This document shows, in pieces, positions 1-9,983 of a stretch of DNA of 64,000 nt. This DNA comes from Drosophila pseudoobscura (taxonomy: Eukaryota; Arthropoda; Insecta; Diptera; Drosophilidae). The stretch is taken from NCBI RefSeq assembly GCF_009870125.1, contig NC_046680.1, positions 11,222,001-11,286,000 of the forward strand, read 5' to 3'. Made by a program: the position numbers and the translations under genes. The notes below the pieces were generated by a model. That model ran no database searches and had not been told where the DNA came from. It worked only from the letters and a program-made list of their open reading frames with translations. Position 1 is the stretch's first letter; each line of letters begins with the position of its first letter.

Positions 1-985
1 CAAAGACCAATGTGATGCGTGTAGATATGATGGTGAGTCGACTAATGTTTACCAAGAAATGCCACCAACTGAACTGTTCTATGGAGTAGCAAGTGCACCG
101 CAGATTCTTCGAGCACGATGGATCCATGAGCTCGGAAAACAGCGGCTACTATCTGCACATGCTGGACAGGAACAAGGACGGGCCTCTCCACGATACGATG
201 AACCTCACTGGTCTCACTCGCCTGGGCGAGGACTGTGACTCGGAGCTGATGTGTGGCATTCCCTGCTACCGTTGGTGCTCCGCTCGCAAAGAGGCGCGTT
301 GGTTGCCACGGGAAGAGCCCGTGCAGCTGCCGTACCCAACTGTTCTGGAGCTGGTTAACAAGACTGTCCTGGCCAGGAGCGATCAGGCCCGCTTGGAATT
401 CCGGCTGTCGGGCCCTCCCAACATGGGACTCTTCTTCAAGCCCCGCAGTGGAGTGAAGCTGCTGAGATGGTCATTTGCTCAGGGCATGCTGGACAACCCC
501 GCCAGGTATAGGCCGCCGCTGCAAGTCCAGATAACCTACGGCATAGACAGCACTCCCATTGAGTTCTACGTGGAACTATCGGTTGGTATTACTATTTAAA
601 CTTTACAGGGCTATTTACATGTTTGCAACCACAACAATGTCTTTCCGTCTCCATCTCAAACTATCCTAATAGAAGCTCTTTCAGAGTCCAAAGACTTCTA
701 AAAGTAGTTTTATAGTTGGTATATTAATATGATTATCGATTATAATCAGGCTATCATTTCTAAGCCCCAGACTTTTCCGAGCATTCATTCCATCTTCATT
801 CTGAATTGATTTTGCAGAAGGACAATGGAAATTTCGATGAACCCGTTTGCGAGCTTGGCGTCTCCGGGCACTACGTGGGTCCCAGGGTCGAGCGGGACGC
901 TTTGAGCGAGCAGTTCCTGGCCACGCTGCCCGACTACACCTTCTCCATGCAGTGGCCGAGCAGCTACGCACGTTATGTATACTAA
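1..985 (+). CDS. ERMP1-like M28 metallopeptidase, C-terminal part (5' end outside window)
   Basis: Only the last three coding exons lie inside the window: <1-32, 90-581 and 818-985, stop TAA at 983-985. The short intron 33-89 (gtgagt ... tag) keeps the frame, giving ...NVMRVDMM-QVHRRFFEHDG. The donor at 582 (gttggt) is weak, but it is the only one that keeps phase with the exon at 818. The protein matches the lumenal C-terminal region of endoplasmic reticulum metallopeptidase 1 proteins: SGYYLHMLDRN, GPPNMGLFFKP, and an end at PDYTFSMQWPSSY. The catalytic zinc domain and membrane segments would be upstream. D. melanogaster has several such genes next to Cpr49Aa/Ab, so the context fits. The family assignment is firm; which paralogue it is I cannot say. 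Confidence 0.8.
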
Positions 986-1299
986 GAATGTATTAATTTA
1001 AGCGCCAGATTAAGGAGATCTTGAATAAGTAAAAGTAAAGGTACCATGAGTGTGGGCCCAGACATTGACTTGCTCAACATTAAATAGGCCGACTAGCATT
1101 GGAAGGGGAATGTGGAAGTGGAAGTGGGAGAAATGATGCATTTCAACACTTGACAGCCGCAAGACTAACACAACACGGGAGCGGAGATGGGGAATGAAGA
1201 GTAAACAAAGAACAATGGAAACATTTGCGCAAACATAGGCCCGCCCCCTCGAACACACCTGTTGCATTCGGCCCTTGGCAGGAAAGGGGTTGGATCACG

Positions 1300-1307
1300 T
1301 ATAAAAA
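1300..1307 (+). promoter_or_regulatory. TATA box of the small Thr-rich secreted protein gene
   Basis: The sequence cacgTATAAAAA lies about 115 bases before the ATG at 1416. A start site near 1330 would leave a short 5' leader without an intron. Confidence 0.75.
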
Positions 1308-1415
1308 GTGTGCCCTGGCCCACAGATAGACACACTTCGAATTGAGCAGCCTCCAGCAGCATCACAACCAAGCAAGCCCCAAGCCCCAAGCCCAAAACAA
1401 AACAAAAAATACAAT

Positions 1416-1664
1416 ATGAAGTTCTTCGCATTCGTCGCTGTCTTCGCTGCTGTCTTGTCGCTGGTCTGCGCCCAAACGACGACAGGAACTGCAACTTCGA
1501 CATCGCCGACATCACCGACATCACCGACATCGCCTACGACAACCACCTACACGTACACGACGTCACCCACTTACACCACCCCAACCGTCACGGTAACAAC
1601 AACAACCGCCAAGCCCTTCAAGCAGGCGCTCTTGTCGCTGCTGTTCAACAAGAAGTCCGGATAG
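1416..1664 (+). CDS. small secreted Thr/Ser/Pro-rich protein
   Basis: A single-exon gene of 82 aa. The ATG at 1416 follows an A-rich leader and opens a clear signal peptide (MKFFAFVAVFAAVLSLVCAQ, cleavage expected near residue 19-20). The body is a Thr-rich tract with SPT repeats at about residues 25-40 and TTY/TPT repeats after it, a likely site of O-glycosylation. It ends with a short basic and hydrophobic tail (KPFKQALLSLLFNKKSG). The layout resembles insect salivary glue or mucin-like small secreted proteins, but I do not recognise a specific family. It has its own TATA box (1300) and poly(A) signal (1733). A secreted role is inferred from the signal peptide only. Confidence 0.8.
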   Translation: MKFFAFVAVFAAVLSLVCAQTTTGTATSTSPTSPTSPTSPTTTTYTYTTSPTYTTPTVTVTTTTAKPFKQALLSLLFNKKSG

Positions 1665-1732
1665 AGACCTGCCACTCCGACCACCGATCCCGCCGATTAG
1701 TAGGACGCCAATGATTTGATTAGCCAAACAAT

Positions 1733-1738
1733 AATAAA
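1733..1738 (+). terminator. poly(A) signal of the Thr-rich secreted protein gene
   Basis: AATAAA 69 bases after the stop codon, in an A-rich stretch. Confidence 0.65.
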
Positions 1739-1739
1739 A

Positions 1740-2780
1740 ACAACAAACAAACACAATCCCACACTTGAATACTTATTCCCCCATGGCCGAAAAGATGTTC
1801 TTTCACTGAGCGTAGCATCTCCGGTTCGGTTCTTTAGCTCTCTGGGATAACTGATATTTGCTCAAGTGTGGTGGGGCCTGGCCCATCACTAACCACTAAC
1901 GACTTTCGGCCATTCGTAAAGACCAATCATGGGATAGAAATTGAGATGCATCTGTCTCCGCCAAAGGTCAAGCAGTACGAGCACTCGCCCCGTTCAGTAA
2001 GTCAGTGAGCCAGTGAGCCAGTGAGCCACTGAGCCAATGAGCCAGACTTTATCATGGTCAGGTGGCCGTCATAGTTGTGTACATCATAATGATCATCGAA
2101 AATCGGACTCTGAATGCCACGCCATGGGTTAAATGTCTAATGATTAGCTGACAAATTGATATAAGCATTTAATGGTGCTGTCCTTGTCTGCGGCAGCGTG
2201 AGGATGAGGAGTTATGAATGCCACAAGCCGGCCACGACGGGTTTCATGTACAACACGACTCAAAATGATCGAAGCACCAACGCCCCCTGAATGCAGACAC
2301 TGTACAGTGGGCTCCAGCCATAGATGGATTTGAATTCTTTGGATTCTGTGTAACAAATTTAAGAAAATCGTAAGCGAGTTTTGTCACTAAATATATATCA
2401 TCACTGTGTGTTGGACGACACAGGCATCGACAGGTCATCATGTATACGAGTCATTCGACAAATTGCAGCAGCAAACACAATTTCAAATCTGTTGGGGCAT
2501 CTTTGACGGGGGCCTTGCATGTGTAGTAGTGGGTGGACGCGAGCGATGGTTCACGAGCGCGCTATGGGAAGATGCAATCAGTGGCCAGGCTTCCGATCTG
2601 TGCGCCTTCAAAATGCTATACACTTGCCCAGCTTTGGGCTGCAAATCTTTTGCCTCAGTGCTGCCGCTGCCGCTGCCACTGCTGCTGCCGCTGCCCTCTG
2701 TATACTTTTATGTCTGTGTGCGGTAACTGTAAAGTTCAGGCCACAATGAGAGTCCCCAAGCTGGAGCCACTGAATCGAGC
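1740..2780. other. gene-free stretch with a short tandem repeat
   Basis: No convincing exon was seen. At about 2000-2044 there is a run of imperfect 9-base units (cagtgagcc). At about 2659-2697 a GCTGCC-type repeat gives Ala/Leu/Cys-rich shadow frames on both strands. Regulatory elements of Cpr49Aa may lie here, but none can be named beyond its TATA box at 2786. Confidence 0.5.
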
Positions 2781-2785
2781 TTGGG

Positions 2786-2793
2786 TATAAATA
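2786..2793 (+). promoter_or_regulatory. TATA box of Cpr49Aa
   Basis: TATAAATA about 100 bases upstream of the ATG at 2889. Confidence 0.75.
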
Positions 2794-2888
2794 TGCAAAC
2801 GGCTGGCAATGCTGGCCACAGTACCCAAACGAAGCTAGGCCGCAGCAGACGGTCGCAAAGGATCAGATCACAAATCAGAGGATACAAA

Positions 2889-3512
2889 ATGCAATACAGA
2901 GTAAGTTCCTACCAGATTTTGTTGGCTTAATGGAGACTCAGTTGGTTCCGTTCCGCTGGCAGCTACTAATCGTCGTAGCCTTGCTGATGAGCTTGGACCA
3001 GGCAAGACCACAGGGACAGTCCGGAGAACCTATTCCCATTCTCAGGCAGGAGCAGGAGGTGAACTTCGATGGGTCCTACAAGTACTCCTATGAGACGGGC
3101 AACGGCATCAATGTCGAGGAGGAGGGCTACCTGAAGAACGCTGGCACCGACGATGCTGGACAGGTGAGTTCAGCTCAGTGAATCGTGCCCAGACAGCTTG
3201 GCATTTGCTGGGGACCTGCACCTGCCCCTCGGGCAGCTAATTTGCCAAATGAACTCAAGCTAATTTTGATTTACATCTTGTGTGCCATTTGCAAAGGTCG
3301 CGCAGGGCTTCTTCTCCTACACCTCCCCGGAGGGCATACCCATTCGGATCACCTATCTGGCTGATGAGAATGGCTTCCAGCCGCAAGGCGATCATCTGCC
3401 CACGCCCCCACCAATCCCCCCGGCGATCCAGAAGGCACTCGCCTACCTGGCCACGGCGCCGCCGCCGCCTCAAGAGCAACCGTCTGGTGGGTTCAACAAC
3501 CGACGGGGCTAG
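2889..3512 (+). CDS. Cpr49Aa: RR-1 type cuticular protein Cpr49Aa
   Basis: Three exons: 2889-2900 (ATG CAA TAC AGA), 2963-3163 and 3297-3512, giving 142 aa. The 12-base first exon, then an intron of 62 bp, is the usual design of insect cuticle genes. Residues 1 to about 20 form the signal peptide ([20 protein letters not shown]). The Rebers-Riddiford chitin-binding domain spans about residues 40-115, with [33 protein letters not shown] and [20 protein letters not shown]. The tail is Pro/Gln-rich. The product is a structural, chitin-binding secreted protein of the exoskeleton. An in-frame ATG at 2930 inside intron 1 would also give a signal-like start if the intron were kept, but it is less likely. 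The symbol rests on its place as the first Cpr gene, next to the ERMP1-like gene. Confidence 0.85.
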
Positions 3513-3552
3513 ACAATGTGGATCACCTACATATATATTCCCCTGCGTGAGC

Positions 3553-3558
3553 AATAAA
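3553..3558 (+). terminator. poly(A) signal of Cpr49Aa
   Basis: AATAAA 41 bases after the stop codon. Confidence 0.65.
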
Positions 3559-4183
3559 TCGGGACACACAACAAGCGAACGTGGAAACGATAATAAATTG
3601 ATTTAAATGAAACTGTTTGAACGTTTTATTGGTATACTAAAAACAGTTACTTAGTTGAATGAATAAGGCGCAGCATAATTAGTTGCTGGTACTTACCAGT
3701 TTTTAATTAAAGAACAATTTATTCCATCCCGAAAGTATGCCATTCCATTAGATTCTGTAGTCTCCTGCAGAGGATTGCTATCATACACATTCGCATAGCA
3801 TACTTTTAGGCGAGACTCGGAGGAATCTCAATGAGAAACAACTGGTAGCTGGTAGCCTGTCCAAAATTATCTTCACGTGACCCCCCCAAAGAAATGTCAA
3901 TGTTTGGTCCAGCCTTTGGAGATGGCTCATCGAATCACTGCAATTAATCTGCATCAAGTGGCGGCATCCACTGTGCCGACTGCTTTCCAACAAATTATGA
4001 ACTAATCGCATCGTAAACCCCGACGCTTAATTGATCAAGTCCCCCACCGGTCAGATCGGTGTCAATTAGGCACAGCAGCAGTCGCTTACTTGGCCCAGTC
4101 CAGACCAGGCCGGACCGTGGGCACTTACAGAATAGAGCTCGATTCTTCTCCATGTGGGCGTAGTGCGGCGTACCAGCGAAAGA
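3559..4183. other. gene-free spacer between Cpr49Aa and Cpr49Ab
   Basis: About 600 bases with no supported exon or repeat. It presumably carries the Cpr49Ab control region. Confidence 0.5.
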
Positions 4184-4190
4184 TATAAAG
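4184..4190 (+). promoter_or_regulatory. TATA box of Cpr49Ab
   Basis: TATAAAG 50 bases upstream of the ATG at 4234, which leaves a 5' leader of roughly 20 bases. Confidence 0.7.
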
Positions 4191-4233
4191 CTGGGGACCA
4201 CTGGCCAAAGCTTCTCATTGATCATCTTCAACC

Positions 4234-5164
4234 ATGTGGCTGCGTATAACGGTAGGTTGGGTGCTTCACTCGGATCGGATGCCACGTCGGGTTTCTTACG
4301 GACTTCCTGTTGCAGATTGCTCTACTACTGGCCTGCGTGGCTGGAGCCCTGGCCCAAAATGACGGAAGGTATCGGCCTCCTCCAGCTGCGGTGCGGGCGA
4401 CTGCTGGCGACGGACGCTATAAAGGTGGTAACGACGGACGCTATCGCGGAGGAAACGACGGACGCTATTCCGGCGCCAGCGATGGCCGCTATGTACACGT
4501 GGACAACAAGTATGAGCATGACGATCGAGCCGGCGGTGCTTATACCGGAGACCGTAACCGCTATGTGGGCGACAAGAATACTGGCGGCGGAGCAGGCCGT
4601 GCTGGGGCAGGAGCAGGAGCAGGGTCAGGGTCAGGGTCAGGGGCTCGACCAGGCGGCGGAGCAGCTGGTGCGGCAGGCGCAGGAGCCACCAAAAAACCCC
4701 AGCCGCGACCCACCATACCTCCACCGCCAGCCGTCGTCGATGTGACCGCCAATTTGCCCAAGGGACGGGGCACAGGCGAAGGCGGCAATGGTTGGGCCAT
4801 CATCCGACTGGAAGATGATGTCGAGCAAGATGGCTACCACTATCTGTGAGTATACTCGAACCAAGACTGCAGCAGAGAATAAAATCGGGGATAATTCGAT
4901 TCTCCCCCTAGCTATGAGACGGAGAACGGCATTCTGGCCGAGGAGAGCGGACGCATCGAGAAGCTGGCCGAGGATGATGGCCTGCGCTCGAAGGGCTTCT
5001 ACGAGTACACTGGCGACGATGGCATACTCTACCGCGTGGACTATACGGCCGACGACAATGGTTTTGTGCCCAGTGCTGCTCACCTCCCAACGCCACCACC
5101 CCCGCCGCCCTATGTGGCCAAGCTGTTGGCCTACCTGGAGGAGAATGCCAAGAAGAAGAAATAG
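4234..5164 (+). CDS. Cpr49Ab: RR-1 type cuticular protein Cpr49Ab with Gly/Ala-rich N-terminal region
   Basis: Three exons: 4234-4251 (MWLRIT), 4316-4845 and 4912-5164, giving 266 aa. A signal peptide ([14 protein letters not shown]) is followed by four GGNDGRY-type repeats at about residues 24-60. Next come a Gly/Ala/Ser-rich low-complexity segment, a Pro-rich linker ([13 protein letters not shown]), and a [10 protein letters not shown] motif just before the RR domain. The RR domain runs from about residue 178 to 250 (DGYHYLYETENG, EEDDGL-type turn, [32 protein letters not shown]). The protein ends EENAKKKK. It is a structural cuticle protein, secreted by the epidermis and binding chitin. 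The splice at 4846/4911 joins CT+C to read L-Y-E-T. The long N-terminal extension fits Cpr49Ab and sets it apart from its short neighbours. Confidence 0.88.
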
Positions 5165-5204
5165 ATATTGAATCGAAAGTGTGAAATGAAATCTAAGATT
5201 TGAT

Positions 5205-5210
5205 AATAAA
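5205..5210 (+). terminator. poly(A) signal of Cpr49Ab
   Basis: AATAAA 41 bases after the stop. Only 117 bases separate it from the stop codon of the convergent minus-strand gene. Confidence 0.65.
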
Positions 5211-5327
5211 CCGATGTGCCATTAGAACTGTTCATGGATTACAGCTAAAATAAGTGCTTTAAAACCGATTCCAGTTCCGCATTACATTTATTTCACCAAC
5301 TCCAATACATTTCATTTATCATTCATT

Positions 5328-6087
5328 TTACCGCAGAGTGGGCAGGATACGCTGTTGTATGTACTCCAGGACTTCGTTAATGGTCTCATGAATCTTCTCG
5401 GGCTGTCAATGAACCAAGCTTTAGTAGGAAAATGTGCGTACCCACCACATAACATAGACTTACGTCCTGTTCGGAATTAATGTTGCTTTGAGGCTGAGCC
5501 TCGTGCTGTTGCTGCTGCTGCTCCTCGCTGACCTCCACAGGTGGCTCACAGCTCACCTCTGAGCCTTCATCGGGCTGGTGGTAGTGATAGGGCTGTTCCG
5601 CCACTCCCGTCGCCTTCTCCGTCCCCGTCTCCCACAGCTTATTCTCGTTAACGTAGCTATATTTTTTCATATCCGGATGGGTATCGTCGCCATCGCGCAC
5701 CCATTCGAATTGGATGATCTGCCAGCCCGTGCCTTTGTAGTTGAAGTCGATCATGAAGCGCAGATGATCGCGGGGACCCAGGGCGAAGTTCTCGTTGGCC
5801 TCCTGTACACTGGCGGCCAGCTGCTCCTCGGCCTTTCGGAAGATGCTGCGCAGATCGGCGGAGTACGGCTGTCCCCGGTCCCCGTACCCGCCATCGTAGG
5901 GATTGTGCTCATGCCGGTACTTTCCGCTGTCGTCCGGCATATACCAGCCCGTGGCTCCGTGCAGCTCGGGAATGTACCGGCCCCGCTTGGGCGGCCTTGG
6001 TTCCAATTGTTCCTGGCCCCAGGAGCAGGTGATGGCCAGGCCGAGCAGCGCCAGAGCACTCAATGGCAGCGTTAAGCGTGTTTTCAT
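5328..6087 (-). CDS. cuticle-protein-related secreted protein without an RR domain
   Basis: Two exons on the minus strand: 6087-5464 and 5402-5328, giving 232 aa. The join is in phase at ...SEQD-PEKIHETINEVL, with donor gtaagt and acceptor ttgacag. Residues 1-24 form a signal peptide (MKTRLTLPLSALALLGLAIT then CSWG). Two segments echo the Cpr neighbours. HNPYDGGYGDRG is close to the YPYDGGYG of Cpr49Ac, and GTGWQIIQFEW is close to the GWAIIRLE that precedes the RR domain in Cpr49Ab. Where the RR domain should follow there is only KKYSYVNENKLWETG, then an acidic Gln-rich segment and a short helical tail. It faces Cpr49Ab tail to tail. I infer a cuticle or extracellular-matrix protein that has lost or never had chitin binding. 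Confidence 0.75.
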
Positions 6088-9000
6088 GTCGACTACCTGA
6101 TTACGTTTGATTCGACCCCAATGCACTCGCTGGCCATTTTAGTTTGGGTCTCCACGCCCGATAGCCGTTTGGCTAATAACACCCGAGGTTTATGTGCCAG
6201 ATGGCATCGTTTAATTGGATTAAATATGGGCGGGACTGAACCCGAGCTTATTCGGCGGCAGATGATTCAGCAGCCACTGCCTGGCAATAAGTAGAAGCTC
6301 TTTGCATACTAACAAGTCATCAAATACTGTAAGCGACTAACTAAGCAACTCGTTTGCATTGGCAACAGCGGGTCGCTTTTAACCTTTCGGAGACCCAATG
6401 CATTGCAGCCCCACCAAAACGGAGACGACCACTTCGGAATAGAGATCAAACTGTGTCAAAGCCATCACACCCAGATGTTGGACAGAATGCCACCGATGAC
6501 CGACACAGGATAGGATTCCACAGGCTACCACCAATTGAATAATTTATCAATTGAACACTTAACACATCCAACTCAACGCCTTTCCATTGATTAGCTTAGT
6601 GCTTATCATTCAACAGCTTTGTTCCTTCGAAAGCCATTCAACCGAATCACTTATCGATGATCGATTTGTCAGACATGTTGCCGTTTGTCACCTTAATTGG
6701 CTGGACTTTCGGCAAACCAAACCCCATAGGATCAAAGGTAATTAGTGTCGTTTAAATCAAATTTAAAACGCATTATACAAAATGAGACGCTCGTTTGTCT
6801 TACTTAAAAGGCATTTATAACAACCACAACTGTCAGTCCATCGAGCTGTGAGATCGGTCAACGGTTTGGGTTCGATATTCATTAATCACCTTGTCAGCCC
6901 ATTGATTTGGGCAGTCATACCATTCATAACATCGCTGTAGATCCCATAGCCCGACAACTCTAGAATGTTGAGGCGGTGTCAGAAATCGAAAGCGACCACG
7001 CCCACGCCTGCTGCCAGACAAGGTTTCGTTTCCGTAGGCTGGGGTCTTGACTTGAACTCTTGACTTGATTGAACCTTGCAAATATTTCAAATACCTGATC
7101 GTGGTAAGGAAGTGAATGATGATTGGGTGCCGTGAATCATGAGGTCGTAGAACCTACGTAGAATCATCACGGATTACTCACTTATAAGTGATTCCGTACG
7201 ATCGATGGATCGCTTGGAGGAATGTGTATGTATTCTATTAAAACTGCAACAACAGGTTAGCATTTATCTCTCTCTCTCTCTCTTTGGGATCTGGATTGGT
7301 GGCGGGACTTTAAATTATTCGCTGGAGATAAATAAAGAGAGACTGCCCCTGGCACTGAGTCGCCAGAAACGCGTAATTTGGTGTTTTGCATGCAATTAAT
7401 TAATTTCACAAAATGTTCGCTTGCATGTTCATGCCTGCACCTCCCCACTGCCTCTGCCACCACTTGGCCCGCGGAGCGTCCTTGGGGGGAAATTTATGAG
7501 AGTGCCGAAAAGTATCACCGCTTAAGGCTGACAATTGGCAGGATATGGCCGGTTACTCGTAAATTGAACTCAACTTAAAGTAAAATATTTAACGACAGTT
7601 CTGCGGTCAGCGTTAACGTTAACCCATTCGAAAGAAGCTCAGCCAGCGGAACTAGAGATTTCTGGGGAAGTTTATACAAGATTGAGATTCCATTGGCATG
7701 ATGTCATACCGGGGGCGATTGTGAAATAAAAACACATTTCACTTCTTCGCACTTGTCGGGCTGGAAATTTATTTATATGCGATTTTTCCATTTTATATAA
7801 ATTTATTTTATGCGCTTTTTGGCCAAACGACAAGAGAAATTTAAAAATTGAAAGCACCCAAAACATGAATGCGTATTTTATTTAGCACCTTTGGATTTTA
7901 CAACCGCGGCGGTCGGATATTGCTGGGGTCCGACAATAATTTAGGAGAAGATCTTTGAACTCGCTTGCAATTTGGGTCCCTCAGTCCCAGTCCCAGGTGT
8001 CAGGTTGAAGATCCCACATATCACATATCACTTATCACGAATACCAGACTGAAGAGGCATCAACTCGTATCCAATTACGCCTCATTGTGGCTGGTAATTT
8101 GTTTCATTGTTCTGGAGTCTGCTCCAATTGCAGTTTGTCAGAAAGCCTGATTTTTTTGGGTGGGTTTGCCTCGGACCTACAGCAAAATGGCGCTTTGTAA
8201 ATTAATTCGTTGGGCGAAACAAATGCCAGCAATTAATGGCACAAATCGTTTGTATTTAATGGGATCGATTAAAATGTGAATGCGCCGTGTGCTACCAAAA
8301 ACCATCCATCTATTCTGGCATTCGGTGGCCAAACTGGCTTCAGCATCCACCAATATTTATAGACGTTCCATTTTGATTTATACCACCCGTGATGCCTCAG
8401 AACATACTAATTAAACCAAAAAGAGAGCAAATGATATATAAGCAACAAATATTGAGAAAAAATCAAACCTAAATAAAAAAGGAGAGGAGTCGCATTGACA
8501 GTTCCAGTGTGTGTGAAAACCCACGCAAAGTCGGGGGTAATTTATGGACAGAAATACAATGCCAGCCTATAAAGATTTCATTTGTTTTGCACGAAATGCT
8601 AAAGGCTGTCTGTCCAAAAGGCCGACTTAGAGGGGGTGAAAATACGCGTAAATCATATGTGGGGAGCCCAGTCTCTGGAACGGGAACGGGAACAGGAATG
8701 GGAATGGGAATCGAACTGAACAATGCTGTCATTATAATATCCAATTAAATTCCACTGGTAAACCCCGGGCTTGGCCAAGGGATAAAGTGCTCAAACAATC
8801 GATAGGAATCGATGAGCGCAAATACATATTCGTATCTGCGACGCATTGGAATGGCAAAAGAAGAGGCATCGATCGCATTCTTGATAAGAGCTGTCCGCCT
8901 CCCAATACAGAGAGCGAAAGAAAGACAAAGAAGCAAACAACGGTGCATAATGAAACATCTGTTATCTGGAAGCATTTGGAGAGAGAGGAACGGGGAGTGG

Positions 9001-9239
9001 AAACAGTTGCTCAAGGTTTTTTCGAATAATCCAATGAAATTTCATGCATACCCAGTATGTTATTTCATTTCACTTCAATTGTAATGCTGCAGAGCACTCG
9101 GTGATATGAGAGCGCCCTCCAAAAAAAATAAAACTTTTGTCGGTTGAGATTAATTTTAGTTGATCAGCGACTGCTCCAGAAGGGTGCGTATTACTCATAA
9201 ATTATCTTTTTTAAACATACGAGACTTTCCTTTCCCACT
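6088..9239. other. long gene-free stretch
   Basis: About 3.1 kb without a supported gene. It contains a (TC)n microsatellite at about 7267-7283 and a GGGAAY repeat at about 8680-8711 (gggaacgggaacaggaatggg). The open frames seen here lack codon structure and any family resemblance. Distal control regions for the genes on either side may lie here. Confidence 0.5.
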
Positions 9240-9344
9240 GTGCCTCCAGTTCTCTTCGGGCCCTCGAAGCGCAAAGCTTGTATCGGAAACGCAAGCGCAA
9301 GCGACTTCGGAAGCAGAGTTATTCGTATTCCATCCCCGGAAATA

Positions 9345-9830
9345 ATGGGCATCGGAACCAAGCTCTGGCCGACTGTGGGAACAGTGGTTTTCCTAATCGG
9401 AAGCGTGGCAGTCGGCGAGATTCTCAAGTGTTACCAGTGCAACGAGGCGGACCAGACGTGCGGCGGCCCGCAAAAGCCCCTCGGACACATTGGAGAGTGC
9501 CCCCACTCAACCATGTGCACGAAAACCGTATTAACCATGAGCCTACTGGAGGGAAACCAGTGGATCAAGACGATGCGGGGATGTGCCCAGCAGCTGAGCA
9601 CCACACACGTCTTCGTCAACAAGTCGTGGGAGGAGAAGTCCGTCGTGGAGGAGCCGTACGAAGAGGGCTGCATCGAGGAGAAGGTGAACTTCAGGAACAC
9701 CGTTCTGCTCTGCCACTGCCGCGGAGACTTGTGCAACGCATCGAGCAGTCCCGCGCTTGACGGCCGAATGCTGCCGCTGATCCTCATAGGCTTCATCTGG
9801 TACTGGAGCTATAGGAAATTACACATGTGA
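9345..9830 (+). CDS. CG8501: Ly6/three-finger domain protein, probably GPI-anchored (CG8501-like)
   Basis: A single coding exon of 161 aa. The ATG at 9345 starts a signal peptide (MGIGTKLWPTVGTVVFLIGS, then VAVGE). The mature part carries ten cysteines in three-finger spacing: KCYQC, TCGG, ECPHSTMC, RGCAQ, EGC, CHC and the closing LCNAS. The final 25 residues are hydrophobic (RMLPLILIGFIWYWSYRK) after a Ser/Ala-rich stretch, as for GPI attachment. Fly Ly6 proteins act at the cell surface in septate junctions and in ion-channel or receptor trafficking; the role of this one is unknown. A pyrimidine tract and CAG at about 9248-9250 suggest a 5' UTR intron. The symbol rests on the family and on the neighbouring Cpr49Ac (CG8502), from memory. 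Confidence 0.8.
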   Translation: MGIGTKLWPTVGTVVFLIGSVAVGEILKCYQCNEADQTCGGPQKPLGHIGECPHSTMCTKTVLTMSLLEGNQWIKTMRGCAQQLSTTHVFVNKSWEEKSVVEEPYEEGCIEEKVNFRNTVLLCHCRGDLCNASSSPALDGRMLPLILIGFIWYWSYRKLHM

Positions 9831-9977
9831 TCGCCTACTAGTCGGGGGCACTTTTTGGGGAGTGCCCGTGTTGATACTTCCTGCTCTCTAAGCCGACTCA
9901 AATTGTTTGAAATTAGTTTTAAGCAGATTAAAGATTTATGTGCGACACTTTCCGGAGGAGAGATGCCTCGTCAATGA

Positions 9978-9983
9978 AATAAA
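9978..9983 (+). terminator. poly(A) signal of the Ly6-like gene
   Basis: AATAAA 147 bases after the stop codon. Confidence 0.5.

Noticed and set aside
2930-2962. Alternative start [11 protein letters not shown] for Cpr49Aa
   Set aside because: Lies within intron 1; the 12-base first exon with gtaagt donor fits the family better.
4218-4745. Long alternative frames over Cpr49Ab (both strands)
   Set aside because: Shadows of the Gly/Ala-rich coding region; no signal peptide or domain in those frames.
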